Below, one piece after another: positions 7,645 through 15,279 of a stretch of 17,944 nucleotides of DNA. The position numbers were made by a program, and so were the translations under genes. The DNA comes from an uncultured Eubacterium sp. (GTDB lineage: Bacteria > Bacillota_A > Clostridia > Lachnospirales > Lachnospiraceae). The first letter of the stretch is position 1. Each line of letters starts with the position of its first letter. The DNA is taken from contig CAOKJJ010000097.1 of NCBI GenBank assembly GCA_948468465.1, forward strand, positions 1 to 17,944, written 5' to 3'. Under the pieces are notes generated by a model that worked only from the letters and a program-made list of their open reading frames with translations, searched no databases and was not told the origin of the DNA.

Positions 7645-8786
7645 GTAACCTCATCACGCAGCCTGTTAATTACATCCATACGATGCTCCAATTCTGCCGC
7701 GCGCCTGTCCAACTCCTCATTACTTAGTTTTAAATCGTTTTCCAAAATACGTACTCTTTCATTTAAACTGTTGATCACATCCATACGATGCTCTAATTCT
7801 GCTGCACGTCTTTCCAGCTCTTCTTCCGCTAATTTCAGCCTGTTTTCCTTATCTGCTTTTTCCGCACAGATTTGATTAATTACATCCATACGGTGCTCCA
7901 GCTCTTTTTCACGTCTTTCCGATTCCTCAAACGTTAATTTCTGTTCATTTTTTAGAATATCCACCTGGCGCATGCGTTCTTCAAGGCGTGCCTCCAGCTG
8001 TTTCACTATTTCACGGCATTTGATTGCTTCTGCACGGCAATAATTTAATTCATCCAGCATAGGCATGTATTCTTCTCGTAAATGAAGGCTGGCCATAGAA
8101 AGTGATTGTTCCGGCAAATCTGCATTACTGGCTATTGCTATCACATATTTGCCTTCTGGCTGATATCGCTTTTTATTTTTATGATATAGAATCGTTTCCT
8201 CGTCCTTATCCTTGTCAATCAGGCAAACGACCTCCAGATACTGACGATATAACTGTATCTTTTCAAATTTGGTTTTTAATAACTCCAAAAACTCTTCTTC
8301 ATAAAGTTCATGAACATGGAAATGATTGTGAAAATGATATCTGTCTGTGTATTCCTTTTTATTCGGACTGGACATAATCAATAATCCATCCTGCTTTAAA
8401 ATCCGTCTGATCTCTGACATAAATTTCAACTGAATATTTTCAGATACGTGTTCAATTGTTTCAAAAGAAATCACCACATCCACTGTATGGCTTTCTATGA
8501 AATCTAATTTTTCCACGCTTCCCTGCATGTACTGAATATTCTCTGCATCCGAATATTTTTCTTTTGCATTTATGATTGTCCTGCTATCTATGTCAACGCC
8601 AATCACCCATTTAGCTGTCCGTGCCAATAGATAACTCCCGTAGCCTTCTCCGCAGGCGGCGTCCAATACCACTTTTCCTTTTACAAATCTACAGGCGGCA
8701 TAGTACCTTTCCATATGTTCCAGTTCCAATTCATCATCCTGACTTTCCGGTATAAAACGTTCCCCTGTCATAACTATTTCTGACAT
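7641..8786 (-). CDS. SAM methyltransferase with C-terminal repeat coiled coil (candidate chain terminator/ruler)
   Basis: 381 residues in two parts. Residues 1-205 form a class I SAM methyltransferase: TGERFIPE at 7-14, motif I VVLDAACGEGYGS (39-51), VGVDID (62-67), and the post-motif SFETIEHV (107-114). Residues about 240-381 are charged heptad-type coiled coil, with an 18-residue segment recurring at 35-residue intervals (see the repeat entry). The known analogue is WbdD of E. coli O9a, whose methyltransferase caps the chain while its coiled coil sets chain length. Here no kinase domain is present. The exporter ATPase two genes upstream has a glycan-recognition-type domain, which fits terminal capping. 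Start: ATG 8786 has GGAG 9 nt upstream; a longer in-frame TTG at 8801 overlaps that site. Methyl acceptor is unknown. Methylation of a backbone sugar rather than the chain end is the alternative. Confidence 0.88.
   Translation of the reverse strand: MSEIVMTGERFIPESQDDELELEHMERYYAACRFVKGKVVLDAACGEGYGSYLLARTAKWVIGVDIDSRTIINAKEKYSDAENIQYMQGSVEKLDFIESHTVDVVISFETIEHVSENIQLKFMSEIRRILKQDGLLIMSSPNKKEYTDRYHFHNHFHVHELYEEEFLELLKTKFEKIQLYRQYLEVVCLIDKDKDEETILYHKNKKRYQPEGKYVIAIASNADLPEQSLSMASLHLREEYMPMLDELNYCRAEAIKCREIVKQLEARLEERMRQVDILKNEQKLTFEESERREKELEHRMDVINQICAEKADKENRLKLAEEELERRAAELEHRMDVINSLNERVRILENDLKLSNEELDRRAAELEHRMDVINRLRDEVT
7665..7928 (-). repeat. Three 105-bp (35-codon) in-frame repeat units
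   Basis: Within the methyltransferase coiled coil, the decapeptide ELEHRMDVIN occurs three times, encoded at 7875-7904, 7770-7799 and 7665-7694, exactly 105 bp apart. The conserved block extends upstream to 18 residues (EELERRAA or close variants precede it). 35 residues equal five heptads, so the register is kept: L, I, V/K, L, L fall on d positions and mostly polar residues on a. A fourth, degenerate unit may lie just before (QVDILKNEQKL resembles RVRILENDLKL). The three copies of the decapeptide use different codons at six of ten positions, so they are old or held by selection on protein rather than fresh slippage products. Confidence 0.9.
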
Positions 8787-8830
8787 ACCCATAATCTCCA
8801 ATCATTACATTTTGTTTTATTCAAAAAATC

Positions 8831-9829
8831 TTATCCATTAACCTCTACATACTTTAAAAACCTGTCCCTTAACGCTCTGTCTTCCAACAGCTGTTCCTCC
8901 GGATTGATAATTCCTGCTTCCCGGCACGCATCCATATATAAAAGCATCATCCAAAACACCTTATCATTTCCCTGCAGATTCAACGATTCTGCCAATTTTA
9001 CAACATCTGTCTGCCTTCCGTCGTCTGTTGTTAACACGGTCCGATAAAATCTCCTTAGATTTGCTGCCCATACCCATGCAATTTCAAACAGCATTGCCTT
9101 TCTGTCAGAAGAAATCGTATTCGCACTGTGCACACGATACTGCAGCAATGGCTCCTGCAAAATCACACAATCTGTCGCTTCAGCCGCACGCAGTGCATAG
9201 TCCCAGTCGTGCGCAAACCGCAAATTACGCATTCCGCCAATTTTTTCATATAATCTTCTGCGAATAAGGAAATTACTTGTAGTCGATATAAAATTTGCCA
9301 TAATCAGATTTGCTCTGAAATCATCCTGCATTTTCAATGAAAGTTCCGGATGCGGCACCAGCCATGGTTCCATATTTTTCCATCCTTTTTTTATTCCCAG
9401 AAGTTTCCCTTTTTCATTAATCACGCTTAAATAAGTACAGGCAAAACCAATTTCCTTATGTTCTTCCATATAGCGGATCATTCGCTCAAACCTTTGCGGC
9501 TCGTATATGTCATCAGAATTCAAAATTGCCAGATAATCTCCTTTTGCCATAGCCAATCCCCGGTTAATGGCCTGATGCGCCCCCGCGTTTTCCTGTCTGT
9601 AAATATCTATGCGTTTGTCAGTATACACACATGCTTTTTCAAAAGATCTGTCTGTCGATCCATCATCTATAATAATCAATTCCCAGGACTGGTAGATCTG
9701 ATCTAATACGCTTTGTATTGCCTGGCCGATAAACTTTTCATGATTATATAAGGGAATAATGACAGACAATAATGGACCTTCTGTTTTTTTACTATACTTC
9801 CCAACTTTCTGTTTTAACAAATGCATCAT
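8831..9829 (-). CDS. GT2 family glycosyltransferase
   Basis: 332-residue cytoplasmic GT-A fold enzyme, expected to add one sugar to the growing lipid-linked chain. Seen: SVIIPLYNHE (22-31), IIDDGSTD (53-60), nucleotide contact ENAGAHQAINRG (80-91), metal-binding NSDD (104-107), and HDWDYALR near residue 207. The C-terminal 90 residues are helical and not diagnostic. No membrane helix is visible. Its ATG overlaps the stop of the ABC ATPase gene (ATGA) with AAAGGA before it, indicating translational coupling. Position between exporter and methyltransferase suggests action late in chain assembly, but donor and linkage are not readable. Confidence 0.92.
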   Translation of the reverse strand: MMHLLKQKVGKYSKKTEGPLLSVIIPLYNHEKFIGQAIQSVLDQIYQSWELIIIDDGSTDRSFEKACVYTDKRIDIYRQENAGAHQAINRGLAMAKGDYLAILNSDDIYEPQRFERMIRYMEEHKEIGFACTYLSVINEKGKLLGIKKGWKNMEPWLVPHPELSLKMQDDFRANLIMANFISTTSNFLIRRRLYEKIGGMRNLRFAHDWDYALRAAEATDCVILQEPLLQYRVHSANTISSDRKAMLFEIAWVWAANLRRFYRTVLTTDDGRQTDVVKLAESLNLQGNDKVFWMMLLYMDACREAGIINPEEQLLEDRALRDRFLKYVEVNG

Positions 9830-11097
9830 AGTATCCTTTCTGCCTGCCCTTCTTTTTCAAGCAGCTTTATATTCCTGGGTACAAGCTTTCCCCTTCCTTC
9901 CTGATAAAGGCAATCATCCACGCACTTAATAACCAAAGCATCCGAAACAAATTGAATTTGCTCATGATTTGCATAGGTGCCTTCCGCCAAGGCAACATCT
10001 ACTGGATAATCTCCTGTATGCAAATCTGGAAATATCAGCTGCCATGCAAGCCGATAAATCTTTCCCGGCCTTAAAGGCTTCACTCCGACTTTTTCAAATA
10101 CAGTATTCGTCACTATCAATTCATTGCCAAGTATATCCTTGATATTAAACCCCAGTATCGGAAATTCAATGACACGTTTTGCTTCTATTTCCATAACGAT
10201 GCTTATCTTCTGCCCCGGCCTGACCTGTGACAACAGCTTTTCATTTTCATCCGCCAAAGCAATTTTGCGGAAATATGCAGCCTGATTTCCAAATGATAAA
10301 ATACATGTGTTATTCTCCGTCTCCTGTCCCACCATATCATCTGCTCCCAGCTTTTGCTTTTGTATATCTGTTACATCATATCTCATAAATGACAGATATT
10401 CTTCGATGATCTCCCCTGGTGTTCCTTCTTTATAGATTTTCCCATGATCCATCCAAATGACACGGTCACAAAAACTGGATATTGCGCCTGTATCATGACT
10501 TACGAACAAGACCGTTCCATTTTGCGTAAACTCACGAATTTTTCGATAGCATTTTTGTTGAAAACGAACATCTCCTACACTCAGTGCCTCATCCACGATC
10601 AGAATTTCCGGCTTTACGTTTACTGCCACCGCAAATGCCAGACGTACCAGCATCCCGCTTGAATATGTTTTGATTGGCTGTTGAATGAATTTTCCGATAT
10701 CGGCAAATTCTAAAATCTTTGGCACGCTCTCATCTATCTCTTTTTTTGACAATCCATTGATTCTGCCATTCAAGTAAATATTATCTATGCCGTTTCTTTC
10801 AGCATCAAAACCAGCGCCTAATTCCAACAATGCCGATACCGCCCCACTTAGCCTAATATCTCCTGCCGTCGCCTTAAGCACGCCTGTAATCATTTTTAAC
10901 AAAGTCGATTTGCCAGCGCCATTGCTGCCAATAATCCCCACCGTCTCTCCCTTTTCCACACAGAACGAAACATGATCAACCGCCAGAAAATCTCTGTGAT
11001 AGCTCTTTTTTTTGCTAAACGCCTCCCTTATCCGGTCAACCGGCCTCTCATATAATTTGTAGGTTTTTACAAGATCACGGACTTCTATCGTATACAT
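9826..11097 (-). CDS. wzt: Polysaccharide ABC exporter ATPase with C-terminal glycan-recognition-type domain
   Basis: 423-residue ATPase of the Wzt/TagH class. Seen: Walker A GSNGAGKST (57-65), the AVSALLELGAGF stretch (86-97) typical of polysaccharide exporters, signature YSSGM (145-149), Walker B ILIVDEAL (165-172), and switch H201 in FVSHD. Residues about 245-400 form an extra beta-rich domain resembling Wzt_C, the Ig-like domain that in E. coli O8/O9a recognises the modified chain end before export: ILSFGNQAAYF, PGQKISIVMEIEA, LGFNIKDILGNELIVTNT and LHTGDYPVDVALAEG are recognisable. Plain TagH-like ATPases lack this domain. GGAGAG lies 5 nt before the ATG; the gene follows the permease by 36 bp. 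The symbol is by family, not by proven orthology. Confidence 0.93.
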   Translation of the reverse strand: MYTIEVRDLVKTYKLYERPVDRIREAFSKKKSYHRDFLAVDHVSFCVEKGETVGIIGSNGAGKSTLLKMITGVLKATAGDIRLSGAVSALLELGAGFDAERNGIDNIYLNGRINGLSKKEIDESVPKILEFADIGKFIQQPIKTYSSGMLVRLAFAVAVNVKPEILIVDEALSVGDVRFQQKCYRKIREFTQNGTVLFVSHDTGAISSFCDRVIWMDHGKIYKEGTPGEIIEEYLSFMRYDVTDIQKQKLGADDMVGQETENNTCILSFGNQAAYFRKIALADENEKLLSQVRPGQKISIVMEIEAKRVIEFPILGFNIKDILGNELIVTNTVFEKVGVKPLRPGKIYRLAWQLIFPDLHTGDYPVDVALAEGTYANHEQIQFVSDALVIKCVDDCLYQEGRGKLVPRNIKLLEKEGQAERIL

Positions 11098-11133
11098 GTT
11101 CTCTCCTTATTCAATAACCATCTGCTCTCTTCC

Positions 11134-11937
11134 CTATAATACATCTGCAAAATGCCCTTTCATTCGATTCATCAGAATTCGTCCAATGCAAAAAAGTATG
11201 CATGTAACCGTCCAAAACCAAAGCATTTGTACCCAATGATGAAAAAACCACTCTCCCTGTATCAGGCTTTCACGATACCCATTTATAACATAATGGAGCG
11301 GATTTAATTTATAAAGCCATGCATCTTTTTCTGCAACCATTGTATAAGGCCACATCATAGGCGTCATCCACATCAATATCTGCAAAATGATTCCCATAAA
11401 CTGCCCTACATCTTTGATAAATACATTTAAAGTTGCCGTTATGTACGATAACCCTAGAGATAATGCAGCTAAGCAAACGCTAAAATATAACATATCCAGA
11501 ATATGAATCCCCACAAAGCGTCCATAAATCCCATAAATAGCCAGCAATATGATATTAAATACAACATTCAGGATAAATGACGACAATATTTTCACCAATG
11601 GCAGCACTTCGATCCGAAATACCACTTTTTTCACTATATAACTGTAAGAAGTAAAAGCAGTCGTCCCTCCAAACCATGCGTCATAAAAGAAATTCCACGG
11701 TATCATCCCTGCGGATAACCATAAAATAAACGGAACATCATTTACAGGATTTGATCGAAATCCTACCTGGAAAACAAACCAAAATAAAAGAATCGTCGAC
11801 AAAGGCTGGATCACACCCCAGAAAATTCCCAGATAAGATCCTGAAAACCGGCTTTTAAAATCACTTACTGCAAGTGACATGATCTGATCTGCCAGTTCCC
11901 TTTTCTCACATGTACGGCCATTAACTTTTACTTTCAT
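11134..11937 (-). CDS. wzm: Polysaccharide ABC exporter permease (ABC-2 type)
   Basis: 267-residue integral membrane protein of the ABC-2/Wzm/TagG family, the channel half of the exporter whose ATPase is the next gene. Seen: the cytoplasmic amphipathic start DFKSRFSGSYLGIFWGVIQPL, characteristic of the family, then six hydrophobic segments, with WLSAGMIPWNFF in the second third and LNPLHYVINGYRE before the final helices. The ATG at 11937 is preferred to the in-frame ATG at 11949: GGAGG lies 5 nt before 11937, whereas nothing like a ribosome binding site precedes 11949. It overlaps the end of the upstream fusion glycosyltransferase by 17 bp. The substrate is presumably the lipid-linked glycan built by the cluster. 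Export of teichoic-acid-like polymer is a possible alternative. Confidence 0.93.
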   Translation of the reverse strand: MKVKVNGRTCEKRELADQIMSLAVSDFKSRFSGSYLGIFWGVIQPLSTILLFWFVFQVGFRSNPVNDVPFILWLSAGMIPWNFFYDAWFGGTTAFTSYSYIVKKVVFRIEVLPLVKILSSFILNVVFNIILLAIYGIYGRFVGIHILDMLYFSVCLAALSLGLSYITATLNVFIKDVGQFMGIILQILMWMTPMMWPYTMVAEKDAWLYKLNPLHYVINGYRESLIQGEWFFHHWVQMLWFWTVTCILFCIGRILMNRMKGHFADVL

Positions 11938-14900
11938 TTTGCCCTCCATTCATTGCCATCTGAAAAGTCTGGTCATACTGCTCACATATATGGCTAATTG
12001 AAAAAAAATCTAACATGGCATCTGCACAAGATGTGGCATTTTTTTTATATTCTTCCCAGTTTTCCACAAATTTTTTAAAATTTAAATCATCTGACTCTGC
12101 CTCATTTATAATCCTTCCATTTTTGTTTTTTCGGATAAACCTTTTTGTATCTCCGGAATCTGTAGAAAAAATCGGAACCCCCATACTCATTGCCTCAATG
12201 CAGACGATTGGCATTCCCTCAAAATCAGAGGTGATAATCAGCGCATCAAGCACACGCATAAATTCTGGTACATTTTTCACATACGGAATTCTTACTATCA
12301 AATCCTGCATTTGATTTTTCTCCAAATAAGAATCTACTTTGTCTTTATAGGGGCCGTCTCCCACCATAATAAATTGTATTCCTGTCATACCATTTTCCGA
12401 ACATGCCTTCACAAGCTTACAATATCGAAGCGGGTTTTTCTGTTCCGCCAGACGCGCAATAAAAGAAACATGTTTTTTCATCTTATCAAGTCCATACTTA
12501 TCGCATACTGCTTCATAAGAAATATCAGATTTTCTTACCATGCAAATCTGCTTGTCATCTACTGCCGGATAAATAATATCTATCTTTGTTTCCGGAATCT
12601 GATACTGACTGATGAAAGTATCCCGAATCAGCTCTGTAATTGCAATAAATCGCTGAAAACTCTGTACCTGCGGATTTTTATAATATTCAATCCAGCCTGC
12701 CCTGGTATCATATACATCCTGGGCAACAATTGGCACACCTGAGAAAATTTCCTGTATCTGAACCGTATGCTGTTCAAACCACGGTGAATTATTGCATAAC
12801 CATATAAGATCAGGGTTGAACATTTGATTCAGTTCATAAAAAAGTTCCAGAAAATGAGCTTCCACTGTTATTTCACGCAGATCAAAAATGTAGTTACAAA
12901 TCCCTTTCAGCTGGTAATGCAGGGAACCATGACGGCTTGTATGATACTCTATCGTAATCATGCAAAAGTCATATTTATCTTTCAGCTGCCTCATAACTTC
13001 TATTGTATTTCTTTCAATACCACCTACTGCCAAAAAAACCGGAATGACAAAAACCAGCGGTTTTGCTTTATTTCTCTGTGCAAAGCTTCTTCTGCTGATG
13101 CGATATTGTACGTCACGGCATCCTAAAAAGCCTTTTTCTGTCGGCTGGACGGTAATGCCATTTTCATGGGCATGAACACTGTGCGTTTCCACCTGATAAG
13201 CAGGCAGGCGCATATATTTTCCACAGGCCGCTTCCATCCATGTATAGCCAGTGTTCCTTTTCAATAACGAACGATAAATAACCACATCTGCTAAATCCTG
13301 ACATGCAATCTGCGGATATTCTATGTATGACTTTGATACCAGCACATAATCAATATCATAATTCAGCAAAACCATGACAACTTGCAGTATCTGTGTAATG
13401 TCCAGCGGCTCTTTGGATGGTTCATAATAATAATCTGTATATCCCGACTTCATATGTCCGGCTTCTGAAATAATGACGTCTTCCCCAAAAATGGAAATCT
13501 GTTTCCGATAGGATCGTAATAGCTTTTCTTTTTGATCCGGCAAAATATTTCCTCCAATTCCAATTTGGATAGTTCTTCTTTGACCGTATGCATATGTTAT
13601 ATGCAACGGCTTTGCATTCTGCACCTTGCATTCTACCCGATGGAACATACGTGCCGCTGCACTGCGAAACATCTTATAAATTCCCATATCACCCTTTAAC
13701 GCTTTCACTTTCATTTGTATTTGAAATTTTTTGCAGTCTGGCGGCAGTTCTTTCACTAAAATACAGGGATCATCTGTATTTGAAAAATCATACTCCCCAT
13801 GATCCATCCTGCACGCATTATGCCAGGCCGCCTTTGCCGGCCAAAAACTTCCATCCTGCAAAATAAATCCCATACCATTAATCTGTACCCTGCATCTTCC
13901 TTTCAGCGGAGCAATCCATAATTCTTTGACCCCTGTCTGCAAATCAAGCCCATAGGATGTCTCAGATTCATCCCAATAGACCCATTTCCTTGCCTGCTGT
14001 TCACTAAATCCCTGACCGCTGTTCCAATATATTTCCTGATAAGGCATCCTCATATACCGGTAAGTAAAATCTACAACACGGCTTTTTCCTTTATATGGAA
14101 GATACTCTCTGTCAATACGTTTTACGGTTCCATAAGTATAATAAAATCGAAATAATGCTGCATAAACAAACGAACAGACTGTCCGGTAAACAGAATGATC
14201 CTTTTGTGAAAGCTTTTTTTCCAACAGGCATGTTAAACGTTTTCCTGCCTGGATACTGCTCTGGATCAATTTGCCTCGAAAAGAAACATCCCGCTTTTTT
14301 TCTTTTTTATACTTACAGTAAATATCCTTAATGCTTTCCACATCACTGATACATTTATCTGCCAAATCATCATGAATCTTGCAAAACGTCACCAACTGAT
14401 CTCCGGCATTTATCTGCCGGTTACAAAATTTTTCCACACTGTCATATACATGATGATGATATGCCAGAATATCCGGGTCATAATAAATTTTCATTCCTGC
14501 TTTTTGCAGACGATATCCAAGTTCAATGTCTTCAAACCCATACTTATCAAATCCCGTATGAAAATAATATTCCTGCTTATGCAGCAGCTTTGCCGGAACA
14601 CTGATATTTGATGTATAAAAATGCCTGAAATCAACCATTTGATATGGTGGTAATGCAATAAATCCAAACTGCTCACATCCGATTTCTGTAATATGCCGCA
14701 TCAGATGATTGATCTTTATATCCGGATGCCAATCAATTCTGCCCAGTGTGGCTACGTCATCTCCGTATTTTAAATAATTTTCAAAATGCCGGTTGATATA
14801 ATCCTCCCCTGGAAATATATCATCACCTGTAAAAATAATTAATTTTCCGGCTGCAATTTCTAATGCGGCGTTCCGTGCTTTTCCAGCCCCGCCTTTTTTA

Positions 14901-15091
14901 TTTCGCAAAAGCTTTACCGGCAATTCCCGAACAGATTCAATGATCTCTATGGTACGGTCGGCAGAGTCATCATCCGAACAAATAATTTCATATTCATATT
15001 TTGTAGCTCTGTCAGTTTTTCTCCAGGCATCAAAAACCTGTTCCAACACATCTTCCCTGTTATGTGTAGCAAAGATCACACTAACATCCAT
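11921..15091 (-). CDS. Multimodular GT2/GT4 fusion glycosyltransferase
   Basis: 1056 residues. Module 1 (1-240), GT2: SVIFATHNRED (4-14), CSDDDSADRT (38-47), TGDD (88-91), and GFEDIELGYRLQKAG (185-199) followed by YHHH (211-214). Residues 255-345 are basic and helical. Module 2 (about 370-465) is beta-rich and aromatic (WIAPLKGRCRVQINGMGF at 392-409), unassigned. Module 3 (about 490-640) includes YDIDYVLVSKSYIEYP (578-593), possibly a degenerate sugar-binding or GT-like fold. Module 4 (680-1045), GT4: VGGIERNT (689-696), ARLAEQKNP (879-887), GDGPY, and the EX7E motif EGMPIVCIE (958-966). It therefore probably forms two linkages in one polypeptide. The ribosome binding site is weak (AGGAA about 15 nt before the ATG), after a 188-bp gap. 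Donors and linkages cannot be read. Confidence 0.9.
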   Translation of the reverse strand: MDVSVIFATHNREDVLEQVFDAWRKTDRATKYEYEIICSDDDSADRTIEIIESVRELPVKLLRNKKGGAGKARNAALEIAAGKLIIFTGDDIFPGEDYINRHFENYLKYGDDVATLGRIDWHPDIKINHLMRHITEIGCEQFGFIALPPYQMVDFRHFYTSNISVPAKLLHKQEYYFHTGFDKYGFEDIELGYRLQKAGMKIYYDPDILAYHHHVYDSVEKFCNRQINAGDQLVTFCKIHDDLADKCISDVESIKDIYCKYKKEKKRDVSFRGKLIQSSIQAGKRLTCLLEKKLSQKDHSVYRTVCSFVYAALFRFYYTYGTVKRIDREYLPYKGKSRVVDFTYRYMRMPYQEIYWNSGQGFSEQQARKWVYWDESETSYGLDLQTGVKELWIAPLKGRCRVQINGMGFILQDGSFWPAKAAWHNACRMDHGEYDFSNTDDPCILVKELPPDCKKFQIQMKVKALKGDMGIYKMFRSAAARMFHRVECKVQNAKPLHITYAYGQRRTIQIGIGGNILPDQKEKLLRSYRKQISIFGEDVIISEAGHMKSGYTDYYYEPSKEPLDITQILQVVMVLLNYDIDYVLVSKSYIEYPQIACQDLADVVIYRSLLKRNTGYTWMEAACGKYMRLPAYQVETHSVHAHENGITVQPTEKGFLGCRDVQYRISRRSFAQRNKAKPLVFVIPVFLAVGGIERNTIEVMRQLKDKYDFCMITIEYHTSRHGSLHYQLKGICNYIFDLREITVEAHFLELFYELNQMFNPDLIWLCNNSPWFEQHTVQIQEIFSGVPIVAQDVYDTRAGWIEYYKNPQVQSFQRFIAITELIRDTFISQYQIPETKIDIIYPAVDDKQICMVRKSDISYEAVCDKYGLDKMKKHVSFIARLAEQKNPLRYCKLVKACSENGMTGIQFIMVGDGPYKDKVDSYLEKNQMQDLIVRIPYVKNVPEFMRVLDALIITSDFEGMPIVCIEAMSMGVPIFSTDSGDTKRFIRKNKNGRIINEAESDDLNFKKFVENWEEYKKNATSCADAMLDFFSISHICEQYDQTFQMAMNGGQNESKS

Positions 15092-15279
15092 AATTTTTAT
15101 GTATGATTCCTGGAATTACAGACTTCTATACCTTCCTAAATATAGTTTCCTGAAATTACAGTTTTGCCATACTTTCCTTTCTAAAGAACGCTTCAAAAAC
15201 AGTTTTCAATAACAACATCCAAACTGTCTTTGAATTTATTCCAACATTCTTTTTTATCATATTTCTATATGTTCCAACT
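15092..15279. other. 188-bp intergenic gap with a 40-bp imperfect tandem repeat
   Basis: The only large gap inside the cluster. Two adjacent units of 40 bp start at 15107 and 15147 on the plus strand: TTCCTGGAATTACAG (15107-15121) and TTCCTGAAATTACAG (15147-15161), each followed further on by ATAC(C/T)TTCCT. Read in the transcribed direction, each unit begins with AGGAA-GTAT and ends with CTGTAATT-CAGGAA just before the fusion gene. No convincing terminator hairpin or sigma-70 promoter is visible; a weak candidate is TTGAAA (around 15205) with a poor -10. It may hold an internal regulatory element or scars of a lost gene end. Confidence 0.6.
15156..15260 (-). other. 34-codon ORF, possible gene remnant
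   Basis: An ORF begins MIKKNVGINSKTVWMLLLK and ends in FRKESMAKL, then TAA. It occupies most of the gap between two glycosyltransferase genes. No ribosome binding site precedes its ATG. The central stretch is hydrophobic and amphipathic, followed by basic residues, as at the C-terminal ends of many GT2 enzymes; I cannot assign it. Remnant of a lost gene, a small membrane peptide, or a chance ORF are all possible; remnant or chance is more likely given the missing initiation signal. Confidence 0.2.

Noticed and set aside
7665..7928. 105-bp repeats considered as a CRISPR array or mobile-element repeat
   Set aside because: The repeats are adjacent in-frame coding units with heptad pattern, diverged at DNA level and without unique spacers.
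8102..8377. Plus-strand ORF opposite the methyltransferase
   Set aside because: Antisense shadow of a well-supported gene; no family motif and odd composition.
12001..12050. Runs of eight A or T (12001-12008, about 12040-12047, also in the ATPase gene near 11007-11014) as possible phase-variable tracts
   Set aside because: They are short, lie in A+T-rich sequence where such runs are expected, and all three reading frames are intact. Nothing marks them as contingency loci.
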